From the NCBI GenBank assembly GCA_900555335.1, contig USKU01000044.1:1-9532 (forward strand): 9,532 nt of DNA, given 5' to 3'. The notes beneath the pieces are model-generated. The model was not told where the DNA came from, searched no databases, and worked only from the letters and a program-made list of their open reading frames with translations. The translations under genes and the position numbers were made by a program. The stretch comes from an uncultured Atopobium sp. GTDB lineage: Bacteria; Actinomycetota; Coriobacteriia; Coriobacteriales; Atopobiaceae. Below, piece after piece: positions 1-5,224 of the stretch; positions within the stretch are counted from its first letter, which is position 1; every line of letters starts with the position of its first letter.

Positions 1-324
1 GGACTGAATGGCAGACTCTTTTTCTTCTGCCTGCTTCTGATAGACCTGGTTAATAGCCTCAGGAGAATTCTGCTGAGTCTGATGCTGCTTTTGCGAGTTA
101 GAGAAAATGCTGGCAAGAGAAGGCAACATCATAGATATAGCAATAAAGAGCGAGAATACGCCAATAGCAATCTTCATGCTTGTAGAAGGACCTGGCTTTT
201 TAGGAGCCTCATCGGGCTTGCGGTTTTTTGCCTTCTTTTTTGCTGTCTGGTTTGCCATGGTAACCAGCTCTTTTTCTGCCTTCTGTTCTGGTGTAAGTTC
301 TGGCTTTGAAGTATTAGTTGGCAT
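1..324 (-). CDS. Partial single-pass membrane protein of unknown function (N-terminal 108 residues)
   Basis: The open frame runs from an ATG at 324 to the window edge with no stop, so only the first 108 residues are visible. Residues 1-49 are polar and basic (a K/R cluster at about 29-36 and KKPGP near 42-46). A hydrophobic stretch at about 51-74 is a good single membrane helix, and the positive charge before it predicts a cytoplasmic N terminus with the rest outside. After it comes a Q/S/N-rich linker, then the start of a charged helix (about 90-108). A tetratricopeptide or other helical extracytoplasmic domain could follow, but that is a guess because the region is cut. No strong Shine-Dalgarno is seen before 324. 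An in-frame ATG at 258 (residue 23) is an alternative start with an equally weak site. The gene lies 88 bases downstream of the aminotransferase on the same strand, with no clear terminator between them, so co-transcription is possible. I do not recognise the family. Confidence 0.72.
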   Translation of the reverse strand, partial: MPTNTSKPELTPEQKAEKELVTMANQTAKKKAKNRKPDEAPKKPGPSTSMKIAIGVFSLFIAISMMLPSLASIFSNSQKQHQTQQNSPEAINQVYQKQAEEKESAIQS

Positions 325-412
325 TCAACATCCAATCGCTTTTTCTAAACATAACTTATCAAGATACGGCAGAATGGGCCTACTTTCAAAGGAAATACCA
401 AAGTTACACAAG

Positions 413-1804
413 CTATCCCCAGACGCTCTGGCCACGATCAACTTTTGCAAGTCGAGCACTTACCTGTTTAACAGCAACAATAAACACATCAAGTGCTGCA
501 TCAAGCTCTTCCAACGTTGGGTAACTTGGAGCAATTCTGATATTAGTATCAAAAGGATCTTTACCAGCTGGCCATGTAGCTCCTGCAGGTGTCATGGTAA
601 CGCCCAGTTCATTGGCACGAGAAACAATTGCGCGTGCAGAGCCAACAGGACCATCAAACGAGACAAAATAGCCACCCTTAGGGTGAGACCAAGTTGCAAC
701 ACCTAGATCTCCCAAACCCTCCTGCAATTTGCGTTCAACCAGTTCAAAACGTGGTCGAAGCAGCTCGGCGTGCTTTTGCATATGAGCTTCAATACCTTGA
801 GCATCTTTGAGAAAACGCACATGTGCCAGCTGCGAGATTTTCTCGGGAGAAACTCGAGCAACCTTGAAAGCGCTCTGGATTTCTTTAATGTCTGCAGGGC
901 TTGCAGCAACCCAGGCCATGCCCGAGCTTGGGAAGGTTACCTTTGCCGTTGAAGCAAAAGCAATTATCAGGTTCTTTTGAGCGTCACCTGCAGCAACCTC
1001 TGAAAGTGCATCAAAGATATTTAAGAGCTGAGGAGCCTCAGATTCTGGCACAAAGGAGTGAATCGCGTAGGCGTTATCCCAGAAGATTCTAAAGTCAGGA
1101 GCTGCGGGTTTAAGGTTTGCAAAAGCACGAACTACCTCATCTGAATAGGTAATGCCAGTTGGGTTGGCAAAACGTGGCACACACCAAATTCCTTTAACAG
1201 AGCTGTCGTTCTCAACAAGCTCCTTGACCACGTCCATATTGGGGCCATCGTCGGTCATAGGGACTGCAATATTTTCAAAGCCGTAATGCTGTGTAATAGC
1301 AAAATGACGGTCATAACCGGGAGCGGGGCACAGAAACTTGAGTGTAGTGCTCTGGGCCTTTGCAGCCGCCATCTGCTCTGCCCAAGACGGCTGACCAGAA
1401 AGACCGTGGGTAACGGCATGAGAAATAATGTCATGCATAAGGTTAAGGCTAGAAGAGCCGTTTACGATGACCTGATTAGCAGGTACACCTGTGAGCTCCG
1501 CGGCAAAAGCTCGCGCAGAAGGAAGGCCCCAGGGGTCTCCGTAGTTGTCCGCAAAAGCGCCGCCGTCAGTCAGGTCAGAACTGGAGTTCAGCTCATCAAG
1601 CATAGGCTTAGACAGCGCCGTCTGTGCAGGGCTTGGCTTTCCGCGAGCCATATCAAGCTTGAGGTTTTTCTCGCCAAGTGCACGGGCTTCTTGTCCAATA
1701 AGCTCAAGGACCTGGTTAAGATCAGCGTCGCTCATCTTCTGATAAGCGTTTTGCTCAGAGGTTGATTTTGGCTGGAACAGCTCGCGAGAAACTAGCTCAA
1801 ACAT
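413..1804 (-). CDS. Aspartate aminotransferase, type Ic (MocR-like aminotransferase domain), PLP-dependent
   Basis: This gene encodes a 463-residue cytoplasmic fold-type I PLP enzyme. It most likely transfers the amino group between aspartate and 2-oxoglutarate, as the related type Ic enzyme of Corynebacterium glutamicum does. Visible landmarks are the substrate-loop motif ARGKPS (53-58), the cofactor phosphate-binding GSSSLNLM (116-123), the NPTG motif (214-217), the PLP-ring aspartate in WDNAY (D243, Y246), the Schiff-base lysine in STAKVTF (K288) and the substrate-carboxylate arginine in NIRIAPS (R423). All key residues are present and the length is near the family norm (about 425-460). 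The ATG at 1804 was chosen because it is preceded by AAGGGGAGT (about 1808-1816). The frame stays open upstream to 2032, but that stretch overlaps the divergent gene and is not conserved-looking. The stop is TAG at 413-415. Family assignment is firm; exact substrate is inferred from the family and could be a related amino acid. Confidence 0.9.
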   Translation of the reverse strand: MFELVSRELFQPKSTSEQNAYQKMSDADLNQVLELIGQEARALGEKNLKLDMARGKPSPAQTALSKPMLDELNSSSDLTDGGAFADNYGDPWGLPSARAFAAELTGVPANQVIVNGSSSLNLMHDIISHAVTHGLSGQPSWAEQMAAAKAQSTTLKFLCPAPGYDRHFAITQHYGFENIAVPMTDDGPNMDVVKELVENDSSVKGIWCVPRFANPTGITYSDEVVRAFANLKPAAPDFRIFWDNAYAIHSFVPESEAPQLLNIFDALSEVAAGDAQKNLIIAFASTAKVTFPSSGMAWVAASPADIKEIQSAFKVARVSPEKISQLAHVRFLKDAQGIEAHMQKHAELLRPRFELVERKLQEGLGDLGVATWSHPKGGYFVSFDGPVGSARAIVSRANELGVTMTPAGATWPAGKDPFDTNIRIAPSYPTLEELDAALDVFIVAVKQVSARLAKVDRGQSVWG

Positions 1805-1817
1805 GACACTCCCCTTT

Positions 1818-1858
1818 TTGGTCTTTGCGTGATACAAAGTATAGGTGATTTGAAAATC
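1818..1858. promoter_or_regulatory. Candidate divergent promoter region with two small inverted repeats
   Basis: The 72-base gap between the aminotransferase (minus) and the 89-residue gene (plus) contains a shared TATA core at 1840-1843. Read on the minus strand it gives TATACT (1843-1838, five of six matches to a -10 box). Read on the plus strand it gives TATAGG (1840-1845) with a weak TTGGTC -35 at 1818-1823, spaced 16. Two perfect-arm inverted repeats overlap it: CTTTG-N7-CAAAG (1823-1839) and GATTT-GA-AAATC (1847-1858). The repeats could be operators, but such short palindromes also arise by chance. The -35 elements are poor on both strands, so this is only a candidate. Confidence 0.3.
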
Positions 1859-1876
1859 GACGCGACAAGGAGAATC

Positions 1877-2146
1877 ATGGCAAATTCTGCACAGCCTGGC
1901 ATGCGCTCGGAGGCATATGGCGAGCTCCAGCACCTTGTTGACAATCTTTATAAGCGTAAACCTTCGGGCACAGTCACTAAGGTTGACGTGCTGATTCAAG
2001 CTGAAGTAGACGATCTTGAAGAAGATTTGCAAGAAGTTATTGAGTTGATTCCATCGGGCACATATGTCCGCGCTCGCCTCTGCGATCAGATTAACTCAAT
2101 TGTTACGGCACACGGCTGGGGCTTTACCTACGGCACGGTCGAGTAG
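1877..2146 (+). CDS. Hypothetical acidic protein, 89 residues, unrecognised family
   Basis: The ATG at 1877 follows AAGGAG (1867-1872) at 4 bases. This is much better placed than the upstream in-frame ATG at 1829, which lies in the promoter-like region. The 89-residue product has no signal peptide or membrane segment, so it should be cytoplasmic. It is acidic overall (14 D/E against 7 K/R). Residues 12-28 look helical. Residues 35-57 form a strongly acidic amphipathic stretch (VDDLEEDLQEVIEL) with hydrophobic residues spaced like a helix or short coiled coil. The C-terminal third (PSGTYVRARLCDQINSIV, then HGWGFTYGTVE) looks like a helix followed by a Gly/aromatic tail. One cysteine (C69) is present and there is no metal-binding cluster. 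Normal codon texture and a good ribosome site argue it is a real gene. I do not recognise the family and assign no function. Its stop is 2 bases from the convergent nhaA stop. Confidence 0.75.
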   Translation: MANSAQPGMRSEAYGELQHLVDNLYKRKPSGTVTKVDVLIQAEVDDLEEDLQEVIELIPSGTYVRARLCDQINSIVTAHGWGFTYGTVE

Positions 2147-2148
2147 CT

Positions 2149-3510
2149 CTAAGCTTCCCTTATGCAGTTCTTGCGATGCTTGTAAAACTCTGAAACGTGT
2201 ACAAAGAGAAGACCCAAGATTGCAGAAGCAAACGATGCAGCAAGAACGGCTACCTTAGCTGCAAGAATCTCCCCTGCGTCTGGGAATGCAAGGTTAGAAA
2301 TAAGAATTGACATGGTAAAGCCAAGGCCGCCCATAAGACCAACGGCTGTAATCTGAATCCAATCAACTTTTGCAGGAAGCTTGCAGATTTTAACCTTTAC
2401 CAACAGGAATGTCACAAGAATAATTCCTAATGGCTTTCCAAGAACGGCGCCAAAAAATACACCATGAGCAATATTGCTGCTAAGAAGCGAGCCAAAATCA
2501 GCTCCTACCAACGTAATCTGTGCGTTTACAAACGCAAAGATGGGCAGAACAACAAAGTTCACAAAGACAGAAATGTAGTGCTCAACGCGCTGAAGTGGTG
2601 GAGTTACGTGGTGCATAACCTGCTCAATTGAGTTTGCGCCATGCGTGAAATCATGCTGACCCAAAACGTGATGCTCATCGTCGTAATGATCATCAAGCTC
2701 TCGAGCACGCCTAGAAAGCCAGCTTCCCAGCTTGCTTAGACGAACATCAGAGTGAGATGGCAAGAAAAAGGCAAGGAGAACGCCCGCAAGAGTAGCGTGA
2801 ATTCCCGAGTGATACATGCAAACCCAGAGCACCAAACCAACAAGCAAATACGGACCAGAAGAGTAAATCTTCAGGCGATTCATTCCCCACAAAATGACAA
2901 GTACTCCAAGGGAAGCTGCTAACCAAGCAATATCTGGCGTGTGACCATAGAAAAGAGCAATGACCACAATAGCCAGGATATCGTCGGCAATAGCAAGTGT
3001 CTGGAAGAACACCTTAGTCTGTGGGCTAATTCTGTTGCCCAACAGCGACATGACACCCAGCGCAAACGCAATATCGGTTGCAATTGGCGTTGCCCATCCA
3101 TGAGGGGCAGTGCTTGCGTTAAGCGCCAGATAAATAAGGGCAGGAACTGCAACGCCACCAACAGCCGCAAGCATAGGAAGCATTGCCTGTCTTGGCTTTC
3201 TGAGCTGGCCAACAGTTACTTCATACTTAAGCTCAATACCTACCAGCAAGAAGAAGATTGCCATAAGGAAGTCATTCACAAAGGTTTCTAGAGCCATATG
3301 TGCATGAATCATTCCAAGCGAGAAACTCATTTGGACTTCAAGAATTTCTCGAACCACCTCATGAGCAGGTGAGTTGGCAACTACAAGTGCAATAAGAGCC
3401 GCAAGCACCATGACTGCTGCTGCAATAGTGCTGTTAGAGGTGATTTTCTTTAGAGAAGAGCGCTGACTAATTCTTCTTACAACTGCGGGCTCTCTATAAA
3501 TACTAGACAT
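2149..3510 (-). CDS. nhaA: Na+/H+ antiporter NhaA
   Basis: This 453-residue inner-membrane protein exports Na+ (or Li+) in exchange for incoming protons and serves salt and pH homeostasis. By eye alignment with E. coli NhaA, the functional residues are present: D146 in ATDIAFALGV (E. coli D133), the ion-binding pair D176-D177 in AIADDILAIV (D163-D164), H238 in SGIHATLAGV (H225) and K359 in VLGKPLGI (K300). About 11-12 hydrophobic segments can be traced. It is longer than the E. coli protein (388 residues), partly through a hydrophilic insert at about 255-305 rich in His and Asp, just before the RVEH segment. E310-H311 match E. coli E252-H253, while the position of H256 is Ser (S314). The start at 3510 has only a weak upstream site (AAGAGAG about 11 bases away). 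The gene ends with TAG at 2149-2151, facing the 89-residue gene. Identification is confident; the start is less so. Confidence 0.95.
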   Translation of the reverse strand: MSSIYREPAVVRRISQRSSLKKITSNSTIAAAVMVLAALIALVVANSPAHEVVREILEVQMSFSLGMIHAHMALETFVNDFLMAIFFLLVGIELKYEVTVGQLRKPRQAMLPMLAAVGGVAVPALIYLALNASTAPHGWATPIATDIAFALGVMSLLGNRISPQTKVFFQTLAIADDILAIVVIALFYGHTPDIAWLAASLGVLVILWGMNRLKIYSSGPYLLVGLVLWVCMYHSGIHATLAGVLLAFFLPSHSDVRLSKLGSWLSRRARELDDHYDDEHHVLGQHDFTHGANSIEQVMHHVTPPLQRVEHYISVFVNFVVLPIFAFVNAQITLVGADFGSLLSSNIAHGVFFGAVLGKPLGIILVTFLLVKVKICKLPAKVDWIQITAVGLMGGLGFTMSILISNLAFPDAGEILAAKVAVLAASFASAILGLLFVHVSEFYKHRKNCIREA

Positions 3511-3714
3511 TATCTGCCGTTCTCTCTTTATCTAAATGGTATTGGCCGTTAGCTATGCAAGTTTTTCTCGATTTATATGTCTAGTGTACCGTCTACCTAC
3601 CGTTGAGGGCAACTTGTCATATCTCAAGAAAACGGGGTATATCTCTATGTAAAATGTGGGTAATAGAAAGTCAACGTTTAGCTACTTGTAGCACGTATAT
3701 ATTTGGAGCGGATA
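3511..3714. promoter_or_regulatory. Divergent nhaA/degV intergenic region with candidate promoter and repeats
   Basis: This 204-base spacer separates two divergent genes and holds no credible ORF or structured RNA. On the plus strand a possible degV promoter is TTGTCA (3614-3619), an 18-base spacer and TATATC (3638-3643). On the minus strand a possible nhaA -35 is TTGACT (3674-3669) with a poor -10 (TACATA, 3651-3646); an alternative AT-rich -10 is TATAAA (3577-3572). A direct repeat TACCGT occurs at 3587-3592 and 3598-3603, 11 bases apart. A perfect 5-base-arm palindrome GCTAC-TT-GTAGC lies at 3681-3692, just before the degV ribosome site. All elements are short; promoter assignments are weak. 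Confidence 0.3.
3705..3714 (+). promoter_or_regulatory. degV ribosome binding site that decides the start
   Basis: GGAG at 3705-3708, six bases before the ATG at 3715, is a normal Shine-Dalgarno spacing. A TTG codon at 3703 in the same frame overlaps this site and would add only four residues. It is therefore part of the ribosome site and not the start. Confidence 0.7.
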
Positions 3715-4572
3715 ATGGACACTAAGCGAATTGCCATCATCACAGACTCAGGAACTAATGTCCCACCTGATTTTGTTGCTGAACACAATATTCGTATCAC
3801 CCCACTTCGCATTAACTATTCTGACGGCTCTTCCTACGAGTCTGGTATTACCATCACGCCAGCTGAGCTTGTTGCTCGCTTTGAAGAAGAAGTTCCTAAG
3901 ACATCACTTCCTTCTCCTGAGGGCATTAAAGCTGCCTTTGATGATGCAAAAGCAGCGGGGTACGAGGGTGCTGTTTACGTTGCTATCTCCTCTGGACTCT
4001 CTGCTACCTGCGATACTACTCGCATGATTGCAGAGTCCATTACAGACTTCCCTATTTATGTTGTTGATACCAAAAACATTGGTATTGCTTCCGGTCTTAT
4101 TGTTATTGAGGCTCAACGTCTTATTGAGCTGGGTCTTTCTCTTGAGGAGATTGGCGCCAAACTTGATCAGGCTTCTCTGAACACACGTGTATACTTCTCC
4201 GTTCCAAGCCTTGAGTATCTACGTAAGGGTGGCCGCATTTCTGAGGCAATTTATCGCATTGGTTCTATGTTGAACATCAAACCTGTTCTTACCTGCGATG
4301 AAAATGGCAAATACACCATTGCCAAGAAGACTCGTGGTTGGCAGAAGTCTCTAGCAGGACAGATTGCTCTAGGAGCAGCCTTTGCTCAGAAATTTGACCG
4401 CGTCCATGTAGGAATTTGCTGCTCCGCGCCAAATATCATTTACTCCGAAATGGAAGCCATGATTAAAGAAGCAATCCCTAATGTCACCGACTTTAGGTAT
4501 GTCGAGGCTGGCTCGGACCTTCTTGTCCATACGGGACCAGGCCTTGTTGGTTATGCCGTATTTGGCTACTAA
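3715..4572 (+). CDS. DegV family protein (FakB-like fatty-acid-binding protein)
   Basis: This 285-residue cytoplasmic protein matches the DegV family in length and motifs throughout. Members such as FakB of Staphylococcus bind a fatty acid and present its carboxylate to the kinase FakA, feeding exogenous fatty acids to phospholipid synthesis. Visible motifs are TDSGTNVP near the N terminus (10-17), KTSLPSPEG (62-70, the TSxPS loop), the SGLS loop (93-96) that contacts the lipid carboxylate in the family, DTKNIGIASG (118-127), VPSLEYLRKGGRIS (163-176) and HTGPGLVGY (272-280) with the conserved His272. No FakA homologue is in the window, so the fatty-acid role is inferred from the family. Genomes often carry several DegV paralogues with different lipid preferences. 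It is a single-gene unit: divergent promoter region upstream and an intrinsic terminator directly downstream. Confidence 0.93.
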   Translation: MDTKRIAIITDSGTNVPPDFVAEHNIRITPLRINYSDGSSYESGITITPAELVARFEEEVPKTSLPSPEGIKAAFDDAKAAGYEGAVYVAISSGLSATCDTTRMIAESITDFPIYVVDTKNIGIASGLIVIEAQRLIELGLSLEEIGAKLDQASLNTRVYFSVPSLEYLRKGGRISEAIYRIGSMLNIKPVLTCDENGKYTIAKKTRGWQKSLAGQIALGAAFAQKFDRVHVGICCSAPNIIYSEMEAMIKEAIPNVTDFRYVEAGSDLLVHTGPGLVGYAVFGY

Positions 4573-4597
4573 AAGTTAATCGCCTCATGCAACTAAG

Positions 4598-4627
4598 AAC
4601 AGCCGCCCACTCAGGCGGCTGTTTTCT
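4598..4627 (+). terminator. Intrinsic terminator after degV
   Basis: AACAGCCGCC (4598-4607), a six-base loop CACTCA and GGCGGCTGTT (4614-4623) form a perfect 10-base-pair GC-rich stem, followed by TTCTT. It starts 26 bases after the degV stop and has the expected layout of a Rho-independent terminator on the plus strand. Read in the other direction the tail (CTTAGTT) is less T-rich, so it would serve rnhA only weakly. Confidence 0.88.
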
Positions 4628-4635
4628 TGTAGAGA

Positions 4636-4671
4636 GCACGTAGGGCGAGAAGGGCTTCTCGCCCTATGCGT
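4636..4671. terminator. Second hairpin between convergent degV and rnhA, no U-tract
   Basis: TAGGGCGAGAA (4641-4651), loop GGGC and TTCTCGCCCTA (4656-4666) form a perfect 11-base-pair stem. It can extend outward to 4636 and 4671 with G-U pairs and one mismatch. It sits 12 bases beyond the rnhA stop and is the natural place for the polA-rnhA terminator. Neither flank is T-rich, however, so it is not a classical intrinsic terminator. It may act as a 3'-end stabilising hairpin or a pause site. Confidence 0.5.
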
Positions 4672-4677
4672 CTAGGG

Positions 4678-5190
4678 TTACAGCAATGGCTGATCCACGA
4701 AGAAGCCTTGGTCGTCAAGGAGATTGGAGTCGTCTGCTGCCTCAGTAGCAAGCTGATCGCAGCGCTCGTTAAGCGGATGACCGGCGTGACCCTTAACCCA
4801 CTTGAAGCTCACCTCATGGTCTTCCATAGCAGCAAGGAGACGCTTCCAAAGGTCTACGTTTTTGACCGGCTCTTTAGATGCCGTTTTCCAGCCTTTTCTA
4901 ATCCATCCCGAGACCCATTTTTGATTAAACGCATCAACCACGTACTTAGAGTCGGAATAGAGCTCTACCTGACAGGGGCGCTTAAGGGCCTCAAGTGCAA
5001 CAATGACGCCAAGGAGCTCCATACGGTTATTCGTAGTGGTTTTATAACCCTGACTGAACTCTTTTGTATGCTGCTGGCCGGAAGGATCGGTATACAGAAG
5101 TACTGCCCCATAGCCACCAGGACCAGGGTTTCCTCGAGACGCACCGTCTGTATAGACTGTGACGTGCATATATGAGGTTGCAGCCTCCAT
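4678..5190 (-). CDS. rnhA: Ribonuclease HI
   Basis: This 170-residue type 1 RNase H cleaves the RNA strand of RNA-DNA hybrids, removing Okazaki primers, R-loops and misincorporated ribonucleotide stretches. The four catalytic acidic residues are present: D15 (YTDGASRGNPG), E58 (NNRMELLG), D80 (YSDSKYVV) and D145 (NERCDQLA). The loop histidine H135 in WVKGHAGHPLNE is also present. A basic protrusion segment (GWIRKGWKTASKEPVKN, about 95-111) is retained. There is no N-terminal hybrid-binding domain. The last about 18 residues form an acidic tail beyond the catalytic core. The start at 5190 has GGAG at 5198-5201 with seven bases of spacing. The gene lies 34 bases downstream of polA on the same strand, which suggests one transcript. 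Confidence 0.95.
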   Translation of the reverse strand: MEAATSYMHVTVYTDGASRGNPGPGGYGAVLLYTDPSGQQHTKEFSQGYKTTTNNRMELLGVIVALEALKRPCQVELYSDSKYVVDAFNQKWVSGWIRKGWKTASKEPVKNVDLWKRLLAAMEDHEVSFKWVKGHAGHPLNERCDQLATEAADDSNLLDDQGFFVDQPLL

Positions 5191-5224
5191 ACCAAATCTC
5201 CTCTAAAACGTGTTGCTTACGTAT

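Noticed and set aside
1286..1765. Plus-strand ORF of 159 codons opposite the aminotransferase
   Set aside because: The translation is low in structure and rich in Arg/Ser, typical of the antisense of a coding region; no ribosome site supports it.
1805..2032. N-terminal extension of the aminotransferase by 76 residues (open frame up to an ATG at 2032)
   Set aside because: It overlaps the divergent 89-residue gene and the promoter region, has no family match, and the ATG at 1804 has a proper ribosome site and gives a normal length.
3511..3600. Possible Li+/Na+ riboswitch (nhaA-I/II type) in the nhaA leader
   Set aside because: The leader shows no set of paired stems or the conserved cores expected; the known classes come from other phyla.
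3703..3714. TTG start for degV adding four residues
   Set aside because: The TTG overlaps the GGAG ribosome site, which is ideally spaced for the ATG at 3715.
4666..5175. Long plus-strand ORF of 169 codons opposite rnhA
   Set aside because: It is antisense to a gene with all catalytic residues of RNase HI, and its translation shows no recognisable domain; it is a shadow frame.
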